A stretch of DNA of 10,463 nucleotides, from NCBI GenBank assembly GCA_017521345.1, contig JAFXCU010000003.1:1-10463 (forward strand). The letters are read 5' to 3'. A model generated the notes under the pieces. That model saw only the letters and a list, made by a program, of their open reading frames with translations. It did not search any database and was not told where the DNA came from. A program made the position numbers and the translations under genes. Positions within the stretch are counted from its first letter, which is position 1. Every line of letters begins with the position of its first letter. This DNA comes from Ruminiclostridium sp. Lineage in GTDB: Bacteria; Bacillota_A; Clostridia; Oscillospirales; Oscillospiraceae. Shown piece by piece: positions 1-6,049 of the stretch.

Positions 1-361
1 AGGCGGGGACGGTGATGACAGCATCGGTGACCGATTCGCCCAGGTAGCTCTCGGCATCCTGGCGGAGCTTGCGGAGGATCATGGCGCTGATCTCCTGGGC
101 GGTGAAATTCTTTCCGTCGATGTTGGTGTGCCAGTCGGTTCCCATGTGCCGCTTGACCGAGCTGATGGTGCGTTGGCTGTTGACGGCGGCCTGGCGCTGG
201 GCGGCATCGCCCACCAGCCGTTCTCCGGTTTTGGTGAAGGCCACTACGCTGGGGGTGGTGCGTCCGCCCTTTTCGTTGGGGATGATGATCGGCTTGCCGC
301 CTTCCACCACGGAGACGCAGCTGTTGGTGGTGCCGAGATCGATACCTATCGTTTTGCCCAT
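1..361 (-). CDS. dnaK: Hsp70 chaperone DnaK, N-terminal 120 residues (runs off left edge)
   Basis: ATP-dependent Hsp70 chaperone of the cytoplasm. It binds exposed hydrophobic peptides and is driven by J-proteins. Reading the minus strand from an ATG at 361 gives [16 protein letters not shown], the Hsp70 phosphate-1 loop, then [16 protein letters not shown] and a [20 protein letters not shown] segment, ending in AVITVPA at the window edge. All of this is the start of the nucleotide-binding domain; roughly 500 further residues should lie outside. A ribosome site (AGAAAGGAAG) precedes the start. The gene begins 16 nt after the stop of the J-domain gene, so it is the last visible member of that operon. 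The sequence looks like canonical DnaK and not like a divergent HscA or HscC type, but hrcA and grpE are not next to it. I cannot tell whether this is the only dnaK in the genome. Confidence 0.95.
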   Translation of the reverse strand, partial: MGKTIGIDLGTTNSCVSVVEGGKPIIIPNEKGGRTTPSVVAFTKTGERLVGDAAQRQAAVNSQRTISSVKRHMGTDWHTNIDGKNFTAQEISAMILRKLRQDAESYLGESVTDAVITVPA

Positions 362-377
362 TGTGTACTTCCTTTCT

Positions 378-1124
378 TTAGATACATGCCATATAGGAGC
401 AGGGCCCGCAGAACATCTGGGCGGCACAGAGGCCCAGACAGAGGGTGCTCATGTTGGTGGTTTGCATATTGAAGCCCTGGGCGTTCCGTTCGTAGGTTTG
501 TCCGGACTGGCGGAACTGCCGCAGGAGTTGGTTATAGGTGCGGTTTTGGGGATCCATCTGAGCAGCCCGCTGCATCTGATCCAGAGCCTGGACGTGGTTG
601 CCCAGGGCGTGGTTGGCCAGAGCGCTGAGATAGAACCAGCGTGCGTTTCTGCCGGTGCTGGGAATATAGGTGAGGATGCGGATGGCCTCCTGAGAGCGGC
701 TGCTGTTGATGCAGTCGATGGCCTGGCGGATCTCTGGGCTGTCGCCCGCCTCCGGGGCAGGCCGTGTGCTGGCGGTCTGCTGGCCGGCAAAGCCGAAGCC
801 GAAGAAATCCTCGAAGTCAAAACCGAAGTCGCTGGCCCAGCCGCCGGAGCCTTGCTGATTTCGCTGCTGCCCGTACTGCTGATTTCCCTGCTGGCTGTGC
901 TGTCGGTTCTGAGCCTGTTGCTGGGTCTGTCTGGCTGCGTATTTGTCCGGGTTCATCAGCATATCGTAGGCCTCGTTGATCTCATTCATCTTTTTGGTGG
1001 CATTGGGGTCGTTGGGATGGAGATCCGGGTGATACTGCTTGGCCAGACGGCGGTATGCTTTTTTGATCTCTTCCTGGGAGGCTCCCGGGCTCAGGCCCAG
1101 TACTTTGTGGGGGTCGTCGATCAT
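378..1124 (-). CDS. J-domain protein with Gln-rich linker, TPR-like region and Cys-rich tail
   Basis: Probable co-chaperone of the Hsp70 encoded next. Residues 1-65 form a J domain with the helix II basic face ([10 protein letters not shown]) and the essential HPD at 32-34. Residues 66-92 are very rich in Gln and Asn, followed by a Gly/Phe/Asp stretch at 93-114 that resembles the G/F region of DnaJ. Residues 128-205 look helical with TPR-like pairs ([20 protein letters not shown]). The end carries five cysteines (C229, C233, C239, C242, C247) in place of the DnaJ zinc fingers, which are absent. It is therefore not DnaJ proper (about 370-380 aa) but a class C-like J-protein. The start overlaps the stop of the upstream gene by 4 nt (ATGA), implying translational coupling. 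The Hsp70 partner assignment is inferred from operon position. Confidence 0.9.
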   Translation of the reverse strand: MIDDPHKVLGLSPGASQEEIKKAYRRLAKQYHPDLHPNDPNATKKMNEINEAYDMLMNPDKYAARQTQQQAQNRQHSQQGNQQYGQQRNQQGSGGWASDFGFDFEDFFGFGFAGQQTASTRPAPEAGDSPEIRQAIDCINSSRSQEAIRILTYIPSTGRNARWFYLSALANHALGNHVQALDQMQRAAQMDPQNRTYNQLLRQFRQSGQTYERNAQGFNMQTTNMSTLCLGLCAAQMFCGPCSYMACI

Positions 1125-1945
1125 TCGTTTACCTTCTCTTTCTTCTGGGTGCCCAGGTTGTATTTGGTCCAGATGCCGGAGTAGAGGATGTTTCGCAGCA
1201 GATGGATATCCTGGAGGAGGGGGAGGGTCTCGAAGGCCTGGGAGGCATCCCCCAGGACCATCATCAGGGTGGGGCGCAGTTCCTGGGGGGAGGAGGACAA
1301 GCTGTTTAGGGGATTGTACCGTCCGTGGGCCCGATCCTCCTCCAGGTCCACGGCGGCATCTGCCAGGTAGATATATTCCCCCAGGCCCCGTCCGAGCCTG
1401 CCCAGGGGTTCAGCCCAGTGATCGTTCCGGCAGACGAAGAGACCCTCCATCAGTTGTCCAAAACAGCGGGAGGCAGCATCCGGGTCCTCGATACCTTGCT
1501 GCTCCAATCGGGACAGGCGATCCAAAGAGGTCTCGATGCAGGCGCATTGGTCCGGCCAGTCCGCCTTGACCCTGCGATAGGACTTTTTGAGGAGGCCGGC
1601 ATAGCAGCGTCTCAGGAGTCTTCGGTCGTCCTTCCAGTCGTCCATGCACTTGTGGTAGGTCAGGGCGATGGTCATATCGGCGGCGTATTCGGTATAGGGA
1701 TCGATGGCGTAGGGGTGCTTTCTGCAGGGGTGGATACAGCAGTGGCACTGGCCGGTGCTCTCTTCCGGCTCGTAGAGAGAGGAGAGAAGGAGGGCCAGGA
1801 AGGTGAGGTCGTAGGTCAGGGCCAGCCTGGAGAGAAAGCCGTGGCGTTTTCCTAACGTGCGGCAGAGGCCGCAGTAGGCGGCCTTGTATCGGGCCTGTTC
1901 CTCGAGGCTCAAGTCGGCCGGGTTGGCTTGTACATAACCGAACAT
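1121..1945 (-). CDS. DUF5685-family protein
   Basis: Protein of 274 residues that I recognise as DUF5685; its biochemical function is unknown. The N-terminus has the typical YCGLCRTLG box (C25, C28). A cysteine cluster (C67, C69, C70, C74, then C100 in YHKC) could bind metal. A C-terminal acidic motif, [22 protein letters not shown] in outline (D186, D190, E192, D194, then NPL at 201-203), matches the family's usual 'DAxDDxxxDxxxGxYNP' pattern with one Asp replaced by Val. It is predicted mostly helical with no clear signal peptide. It lies between the zinc-ribbon gene (12-nt gap) and the J-protein gene (4-nt overlap), so it belongs to the chaperone operon. A role in metal or folding quality control is only a guess. 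Confidence 0.85.
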   Translation of the reverse strand: MFGYVQANPADLSLEEQARYKAAYCGLCRTLGKRHGFLSRLALTYDLTFLALLLSSLYEPEESTGQCHCCIHPCRKHPYAIDPYTEYAADMTIALTYHKCMDDWKDDRRLLRRCYAGLLKKSYRRVKADWPDQCACIETSLDRLSRLEQQGIEDPDAASRCFGQLMEGLFVCRNDHWAEPLGRLGRGLGEYIYLADAAVDLEEDRAHGRYNPLNSLSSSPQELRPTLMMVLGDASQAFETLPLLQDIHLLRNILYSGIWTKYNLGTQKKEKVNE

Positions 1946-1957
1946 AAGGGAAGGTCC

Positions 1958-2374
1958 TCAGGTCTTCTGGGTGAACTCGCTGCGGCAGTTGGGGCAGCTG
2001 ATCTTGACAGTGCCCTTGCCCTTGGGGACCCGCAGAATGGTGCCGCACTGGCTGCAGCGGAAGCAGCGGTGGGTTTTTCGCTCCTTCCAGGCAGTTTTCT
2101 TCAGGCGGAACCACCCCTTGATGCGGCCCACCCGGGACAAGTAGGCGTTTCGCTCAGCCAGTCGTTTTTCGGTGTTTCGGGACATGGCTCGGAAGAACAG
2201 CCAGAACCAAAGGGCCAGGCCGAGGGGGGAGAGAAATTCCAGGCCGGGGATATATCCGCACAGGACCAGGGCCATAGCGGTGAGCATACCTGTTTTGGCG
2301 GGCTCGTCATAGCCGTAGCGGCCGGCGGCAAAGCGCTGGAAGCCTGCCTGGATGTTGGAAAAGATGTGTTTCAT
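1958..2374 (-). CDS. Small membrane protein with C-terminal zinc ribbon
   Basis: A 138-residue protein I cannot assign to a named family. Hydrophobic stretches at about 29-41 and 47-62, separated by a short PGLEF turn, suggest a membrane hairpin. A basic segment follows (about 67-103, many Lys and Arg). The C-terminus is a zinc ribbon with C107 and C110 (CSQC) and C127 and C130 (CPNC); C104 is an extra cysteine. The start is an ATG preceded by AGGAG at good spacing. It is the first gene of the four-gene minus-strand operon, directly downstream of the divergent promoter region. The zinc ribbon could hold a partner or nucleic acid near the membrane; this is inference from architecture only. Confidence 0.8.
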   Translation of the reverse strand: MKHIFSNIQAGFQRFAAGRYGYDEPAKTGMLTAMALVLCGYIPGLEFLSPLGLALWFWLFFRAMSRNTEKRLAERNAYLSRVGRIKGWFRLKKTAWKERKTHRCFRCSQCGTILRVPKGKGTVKISCPNCRSEFTQKT

Positions 2375-2399
2375 AATCGTGCTCCTGGTGTATGATAGC

Positions 2400-2427
2400 C
2401 CCTGCGACGGGAGAAAAAGCCGCAGGG
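2400..2427 (-). other. Stem-loop in the 5' leader of the chaperone operon
   Basis: CCCTGCG at 2400-2406 pairs with CGCAGGG at 2421-2427 across a 14-nt A-rich loop. On the minus strand it lies between the putative promoter (2449-2477) and the first start codon at 2374, within an expected leader of about 68 nt. No run of T follows on either strand, so it is not a convincing terminator. It could stabilise or modulate the mRNA, or be chance. Confidence 0.35.
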
Positions 2428-2428
2428 C

Positions 2429-2456
2429 TTGAAATAACTTGGAGCTAAATTATAGT
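2429..2456 (+). promoter_or_regulatory. Putative plus-strand sigma-A promoter
   Basis: TTGAAA (2429-2434), a 16-bp spacer and TATAGT (2451-2456) match the sigma-A consensus at 5 of 6 positions in each box. Its -10 physically overlaps the -10 of the opposing minus-strand promoter. The transcript would start near 2463, cover the leader ORF at 2499-2528, and reach the alarmone synthetase gene with a leader of about 250 nt. Confidence 0.5.
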
Positions 2457-2477
2457 CTGTAAGATTTTTGTAAGAAA
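2449..2477 (-). promoter_or_regulatory. Putative sigma-A promoter of the minus-strand chaperone operon
   Basis: On the minus strand a perfect TATAAT lies at 2454-2449. The -35 hexamer at 17-bp spacing is weak (TTTCTT, 2477-2472). Transcription would start near 2442 and reach the first gene at 2374. I see neither a CIRCE element (TTAGCACTC-N9-GAGTGCTAA) nor a CtsR-like direct repeat, so classic heat-shock control is not evident here. Confidence 0.5.
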
Positions 2478-2498
2478 GCAACTGGAGGTGAATAAACT

Positions 2499-2528
2499 AT
2501 GAACAATTTGTATCTTTGTAAAATGTAA
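2499..2528 (+). CDS. Possible nine-residue leader peptide (MNNLYLCKM)
   Basis: An ATG at 2499 is preceded by a near-perfect Shine-Dalgarno sequence, GGAGGTG (2484-2490), with 8 nt between. It opens a nine-codon frame that ends at TAA (2526-2528). The placement, about 36 nt after the putative transcription start of the 2429-2456 promoter, is what a translated leader would show. The stop lies inside an inverted repeat (2525-2543). No codon run typical of amino-acid attenuators is present. It may instead be a chance SD/ATG pair, or the remnant start of a decayed gene. Confidence 0.3.
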   Translation: MNNLYLCKM

Positions 2529-2543
2529 ATAATGTGTATTTAC
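2525..2543. promoter_or_regulatory. Perfect AT-rich inverted repeat, possible operator
   Basis: GTAAATA (2525-2531) and TATTTAC (2537-2543) are exact reverse complements separated by ATGTG. An AT-rich dyad of this size is more typical of a repressor operator than of a stable RNA hairpin. It sits between the two candidate plus-strand promoters and overlaps the stop of the leader ORF. The binding protein is unknown. Confidence 0.35.
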
Positions 2544-2645
2544 GTTGGTTTTCCTGCGTATGTACAGGGAGTTTCTTTTGTCAGATGATGCGCCAAGGGA
2601 AAAATTGAAACTTTACAAAAAAGCAATCAATGGAAGGTGATACCA

Positions 2646-2654
2646 TGATATAAT
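2646..2654 (+). promoter_or_regulatory. Extended -10 promoter for the alarmone synthetase operon
   Basis: TGATATAAT contains the TGn extension (2646-2648) directly before a perfect TATAAT (2649-2654). The -35 position at 17-bp spacing reads ATCAAT and is poor, as is usual for extended -10 promoters. Transcription would start near 2661 and give a leader of about 53 nt. The rest of 2544-2640 is AT-rich with no gene or clear structure that I can support. Confidence 0.5.
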
Positions 2655-2713
2655 GCTTTTACAAAGAGTAAATGGAATGGGCTTGCCGCCCGTAGACATA
2701 ACAGGAGAACGAT

Positions 2714-3502
2714 ATGGAACGAAACGAAAACAGCGGCCTGTGGCCCCAGGAAGACATCGGCAGCCTGGAGACCGTCATGAGCCCCTGGGGAGAGGGTCTG
2801 GACCTGAGCCAGCCCCGGTCCAAGGAGATCATCGGCACAGTGGTGAAGTATCAGGACATGCTTCTGGGCTATACCTGTGCCATGAAAGAGGTCCAGACCA
2901 AGTTTGATGTTCTGAACACCGAGTTCAACGTCCGTAACCAGCGAAACCCCATCAGCTCCGTGAGCACCCGCCTCAAGAGCATGGCCAGCATCACGGAAAA
3001 GCTCAACCGCCGGGGCCTTCCGGTGACCCTGGAGAGCATGGAGAAAAACCTGAATGACGTGGCCGGCGTCCGGGTCATCTGCTCCTACCAGGACGATATC
3101 TACCGCATCGCCAACGCCCTTCTGGGCCAGGACGACGTAAAGCTCCTGGAGAAGAAGGATTACATCGAAAACCCCAAGCCCAACGGCTACCGAAGCCTCC
3201 ACCTCATCATCACCGTGCCGGTCTTTTTCGCCCAGAAGCGGCGGCGGGTGAAGGTGGAGGTCCAGATCCGCACCATCGCCATGGATTTCTGGGCCAGCCT
3301 GGAGCACCATATGAAGTACAAGCAGGAGATCCGGGACCAGGAGAACATCGCTGCGGAGCTGAAATCCATTGCCGACGTGATCCACGACACCGACCTGCGG
3401 ATGCTCAAACTCCGCCAGCGGATCGAGCAGACTGCCGACACCCCCACCGAGGAGGAGCTGCTGCTGAAGCGGTTCAGCCGGGTGGACCTGACCATGGACT
3501 AA
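2714..3502 (+). CDS. Small alarmone synthetase, RelA/SpoT synthetase domain ((p)ppGpp synthase)
   Basis: Transfers pyrophosphate from ATP to the 3' hydroxyl of GTP or GDP to make (p)ppGpp, the stringent-response alarmone. The 262-residue protein contains only a synthetase domain (about 60-205). Visible motifs are RLKSMASITEKL (86-97), NDVAGVRVIC (114-123), KDYIENPKPNGYRSLHLII (148-166, with the GTP-stacking Tyr159) and VEVQIRTIAMDFWASLEH (181-198). There is no HD hydrolase, TGS or ACT domain, so it is a synthesis-only SAS, closest to the RelQ/YjbM type, which is usually near 210 aa. The extra length is an N-terminal extension of about 40 residues plus a helical C-terminus of the kind used in SAS tetramers. 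AGGAG precedes the ATG. It is the first gene of an operon with two aldo/keto reductases. Confidence 0.9.
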   Translation: MERNENSGLWPQEDIGSLETVMSPWGEGLDLSQPRSKEIIGTVVKYQDMLLGYTCAMKEVQTKFDVLNTEFNVRNQRNPISSVSTRLKSMASITEKLNRRGLPVTLESMEKNLNDVAGVRVICSYQDDIYRIANALLGQDDVKLLEKKDYIENPKPNGYRSLHLIITVPVFFAQKRRRVKVEVQIRTIAMDFWASLEHHMKYKQEIRDQENIAAELKSIADVIHDTDLRMLKLRQRIEQTADTPTEEELLLKRFSRVDLTMD

Positions 3503-3519
3503 GTGAAGGAGGAGCGACT

Positions 3520-4368
3520 ATGAAGACTTTGACCGACGTGTATACCCTCTCCAACGGCGTGACCATCCCCTGGGTGGGCTTTGGCACCTGGCAGACCCCC
3601 GACGGCCAGGTGGCGGCCGAGGCCGTGAAGGCCGCTCTGGCCGCCGGTTACCGCCACATCGACACCGCCTCCATCTATAAGAACGAACCCGGCGTGGGCC
3701 AGGGCATCCGGGAGAGCGGCGTGCCCCGGGAAGAGATTTTTGTCACCACCAAGATCTGGAACAACAAGCGGGGCTATGAGAAGACCCGTGAGTCTGTGGA
3801 AAAGAGCCTGGAGCGTCTGGGCCTGGACTATCTGGACATGATCCTCATCCACTGGCCGGCCGCACCCCACCGTGTGGACAACTGGGAGGAGCTGAACCAG
3901 AGCACCTGGCAGGCCCTCACCGACCTGTACAAGGAGGGGAAGATCCGGGCCATTGGCGTGTCCAACTTCAAGCCCCACCACCTGCAGGCCCTGCTGGAGG
4001 CCGAGGTCAAGCCCATGGTGAACCAGATCGAGCTTCACCCCGGCATGACCCAGCAGGAGACTGTAGACCTGTGCCAGGAGCACGGCATCCTCCTGGAGGC
4101 CTGGAGCCCTCTGGGCTGCGGCCGTCTGCTGGATCACCCCCTCCTAGGTGAGCTGGCAGAGAAATACGGCAAGTCCGTGGCTCAGGTCTGTATCCGTTGG
4201 TGCCTCCAGAAGGGCTTTTTGCCCCTGCCCAAGTCTGTGACCCCCTCCCGCATCCAGGAGAATGCCAAGGTCTTTGATTTCCAGATCAGCGATGAGGACA
4301 TGGCCAAGATGGACGCCATGGAAAACGTGGGCTGGTCCGGCCTGGACCCCGATGAGGTAGACTTCTGA
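3520..4368 (+). CDS. Aldo/keto reductase 1 (AKR, 2,5-diketogluconate-reductase-like)
   Basis: NADPH-dependent carbonyl reductase with a TIM-barrel fold. The catalytic tetrad is intact: D48 (HIDTA), Y53, K78 (VTTKIW) and H111 (LIHWP). The cofactor signature LPKSVTPSRI near the C-terminus indicates NADP(H) binding. Its 282 residues are normal for the family. GFGTWQTPDG and the AIGVSNF box resemble the AKR5-type enzymes that reduce small aldehydes, methylglyoxal or keto-sugars; the true substrate cannot be read from sequence. The ribosome site AAGGAGGAG lies 5 nt before the ATG, and the gene starts 17 nt after the alarmone synthetase. It is a close, gap-free paralogue of the next gene and ends in the same DPDExDF tail, so the pair arose by tandem duplication. 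Confidence 0.93.
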   Translation: MKTLTDVYTLSNGVTIPWVGFGTWQTPDGQVAAEAVKAALAAGYRHIDTASIYKNEPGVGQGIRESGVPREEIFVTTKIWNNKRGYEKTRESVEKSLERLGLDYLDMILIHWPAAPHRVDNWEELNQSTWQALTDLYKEGKIRAIGVSNFKPHHLQALLEAEVKPMVNQIELHPGMTQQETVDLCQEHGILLEAWSPLGCGRLLDHPLLGELAEKYGKSVAQVCIRWCLQKGFLPLPKSVTPSRIQENAKVFDFQISDEDMAKMDAMENVGWSGLDPDEVDF

Positions 4369-5210
4369 TGACCCTGCAAGACACCTGCACCCTGCGTAAC
4401 GGGGTAGAAATTCCCCGGCTGGGCTTCGGCACCTACAAGACCCCGGAAGGGGAGGTGGCGGAGGCCTCCGTCCTGGCCGCCCTGGAGGCGGGCTATCGCC
4501 ACATCGACACCGCCGCCTTTTACGGCAACGAAGGAGGTGTGGGTCGGGCTATCCGCAAGAGCGGTATCCCCCGGGAGGAACTCTTCGTGACCACCAAGGT
4601 GTGGAACACCGAGCGGGGCTATGAAAAGGCCAAGGCCTCCATCCTGGCCAGTCTGGACCGGCTGGGCCTGGACTACGTGGACCTGTGCCTCATCCACTGG
4701 CCGGCCATCCCCAAGCAGTTCCACAACTGGGAGGAGATCAATCTGGACACCTGGGAGGCCTTCCGAGAACTCCACAGCCTGGGGAAAATCCGGGCCATCG
4801 GCGTGTCCAACTTCAAGCCCCGTCACCTGGAGGCTCTGATGAAAACCGACGTGCCCCCTATGGTCAACCAGATCGAGTGTCACCCCGGTCAGCCCCAGAA
4901 GGAGACCATTGCATACTGTCAGGCCAACGGCATCCTGGTGGAGGCCTGGTCCCCTATGGGACGGGGAAAGCTCCTGGACCACCCTCTTCTCACCGAGATG
5001 GCGGCCAAGTACGGGGTGTCTGTGGCCCAGCTGTGCATCCGCTGGTGCCTCCAGCGGGACATTGTCCCCCTGCCCAAATCCGTCACCCCGGACCGTATCC
5101 GGGAGAATGCCAAGGTCTTTGACTTTGCCATCACAGCGGAGGATATGGACATCCTCACCGGGATGCCCCCTACGGCCACCTCCCACGACCCGGACGAGAT
5201 CGACTTCTGA
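4368..5210 (+). CDS. Aldo/keto reductase 2 (tandem paralogue)
   Basis: Second NADPH-dependent aldo/keto reductase, 280 residues, with tetrad D47, Y52, K77 and H110 and the NADP signature LPKSVTPDRI. Its ATG shares the A of the previous TGA stop (TGATG), a 1-nt overlap that implies translation by re-initiation. No strong Shine-Dalgarno is visible at this start, in keeping with coupling. Substitutions cluster at active-site loop positions, for example SIYKNEP versus AFYGNEG and HWPAAPHRVD versus HWPAIPKQFH, so the two copies may have different substrates (inference). The alignment with the first copy needs no gap until the last 15 or so residues. Confidence 0.93.
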   Translation: MTLQDTCTLRNGVEIPRLGFGTYKTPEGEVAEASVLAALEAGYRHIDTAAFYGNEGGVGRAIRKSGIPREELFVTTKVWNTERGYEKAKASILASLDRLGLDYVDLCLIHWPAIPKQFHNWEEINLDTWEAFRELHSLGKIRAIGVSNFKPRHLEALMKTDVPPMVNQIECHPGQPQKETIAYCQANGILVEAWSPMGRGKLLDHPLLTEMAAKYGVSVAQLCIRWCLQRDIVPLPKSVTPDRIRENAKVFDFAITAEDMDILTGMPPTATSHDPDEIDF

Positions 5211-5217
5211 GACGCCC

Positions 5218-5246
5218 TTGACGGATGTTTTTGAGGGGAGTAAAAT
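5218..5246 (+). promoter_or_regulatory. Strong sigma-A-like promoter for the YczE-type gene
   Basis: TTGACG (5218-5223), exactly 17 bp, then TAAAAT (5241-5246); each box matches consensus at 5 of 6 positions. A short dyad, GGAGT (5237-5241) and ACTCC (5249-5253), brackets the -10 and could be an operator, but five base pairs may be chance. The promoter begins just after the AKR2 stop. I see no terminator between them, so read-through from the upstream operon is also possible. Confidence 0.65.
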
Positions 5247-5290
5247 AAACTCCGCTGCAGAAACAGAGAAGCCGAAAGGGGAGAGTGACC

Positions 5291-5950
5291 GTGAGCAGAC
5301 AGGAGACCGCCAGACGATACGTGCTGTTTATCATCAGCCTGTTCTTTGCGGCCCTGGGTGTTGCCTTCACCAAGCACGGGGAGCTGGGGGTGTCCCCCAT
5401 TTCCTCGGTGGCCAACGTGCTGAGCATTCGTTTCGACTTCCTCTCCCTGGGCTCCTGGCTCATCATCTGGAACTGCGTTTTGATCCTGGGGCAGATCCTG
5501 ATCCTGGGGCGGAAGTTCCAGCCCATCCAGTTTCTGCAGGTGCCCCTTTCCTTCCTCTTCGGATGGTTTACCGACCTGGGGATGTGGATGGTGGGACCCA
5601 TCCCGGTGAACGCCTATCCGACCCGCATCCTGATGGTCCTCATCGGAGTGGTGGTCCTGGGCTTCGGCATTTCCCTGGCGGTCATTGCCAACGTCATTAT
5701 GAACTCCGGAGAAGCCTTCGTGAAGGCCTTGTCCGACCGGGTTCGGAAGGAGTTTGGAAACGTGAAGGTGGCCTTTGACGTCTCCTGTGTCCTGCTGGCC
5801 CTGGTGCTGTCCCTGCTGTTTTTTGACGGTGCCATTGTGGGTACCCGGGAGGGCACGGTGATCTCCGCCCTGCTGACCGGCTTCGTGGTGAAGTGGTTCA
5901 GCAAGCGATTGGAAACCCCGCTGGAGGCCTTGCTCCGGAAAACAAAATGA
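5291..5950 (+). CDS. YczE/YyaS/YitT-family integral membrane protein
   Basis: Membrane protein of unknown transport or sensing role. I chose the GTG at 5291 because AGGGGAG (5277-5283) lies 7 nt upstream; the in-frame GTG at 5285 is too close to that site. The product is 219 residues. Hydrophobic helices are seen at about 10-27, 51-72, 80-97, 112-136, 160-178 and 188-203. The N-terminal FAALGVAFTKHGELGVSPIS segment and the GFGISLAVIANVIMNSGE box are typical of the family. It has its own promoter and is followed by a terminator, so it can be expressed as a single gene. Its link to the reductases upstream is positional only. Confidence 0.88.
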   Translation: MSRQETARRYVLFIISLFFAALGVAFTKHGELGVSPISSVANVLSIRFDFLSLGSWLIIWNCVLILGQILILGRKFQPIQFLQVPLSFLFGWFTDLGMWMVGPIPVNAYPTRILMVLIGVVVLGFGISLAVIANVIMNSGEAFVKALSDRVRKEFGNVKVAFDVSCVLLALVLSLLFFDGAIVGTREGTVISALLTGFVVKWFSKRLETPLEALLRKTK

Positions 5951-5959
5951 AACCGTTGT

Positions 5960-5992
5960 GCCCCGGCAGGAAACTGCTGGGGCTTGTGTTTT
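5960..5992 (+). terminator. Rho-independent terminator after the YczE-type gene
   Basis: GCCCCGGCAG (5960-5969), GAAA tetraloop, CTGCTGGGGC (5974-5983): a 10-bp stem with one G-U pair, followed by TTGTGTTTT. It starts 10 nt after the stop codon. Confidence 0.8.
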
Positions 5993-6012
5993 GCCGGAAA
6001 ACCCGATAGAAT
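5984..6012 (+). promoter_or_regulatory. Putative promoter of the flavoenzyme operon, overlapping the terminator tail
   Basis: TTGTGT (5984-5989), a 17-bp spacer and TAGAAT (6007-6012). The -10 matches 5 of 6; the -35 keeps only the TTG and coincides with the U-tract of the preceding terminator. The transcript would start near 6019, about 30 nt before the start codon. Confidence 0.5.
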
Positions 6013-6049
6013 GGAACAAAGACCACCAACACGAAGGGAGAATCCCTCT

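Noticed and set aside
102..109. Copy of the array linker GTGAAATT
   Set aside because: It lies within the conserved dnaK coding sequence with no flanking palindrome, so it is a chance match.
69..1184. Plus-strand open frame of 371 codons
   Set aside because: Antisense to the well-supported dnaK, J-protein and DUF5685 genes; low-complexity translation with no motif.
2553..2578. CCTG/CAGG stem followed by a T-rich stretch as a leader terminator
   Set aside because: The stem is only four base pairs with an eight-base loop, too weak for a terminator.
2634..2653. Mini-ORF ATG-ATA-TAA after GGAAGGTGA
   Set aside because: Only two codons long, and it coincides with the extended -10 promoter, which explains the bases better.
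2375..2713. CIRCE or CtsR heat-shock operator, or a riboswitch
   Set aside because: No TTAGCACTC/GAGTGCTAA dyad or CtsR-type direct repeat is present in this gap, and I see no conserved riboswitch core; the only clear structures are the dyads already listed.
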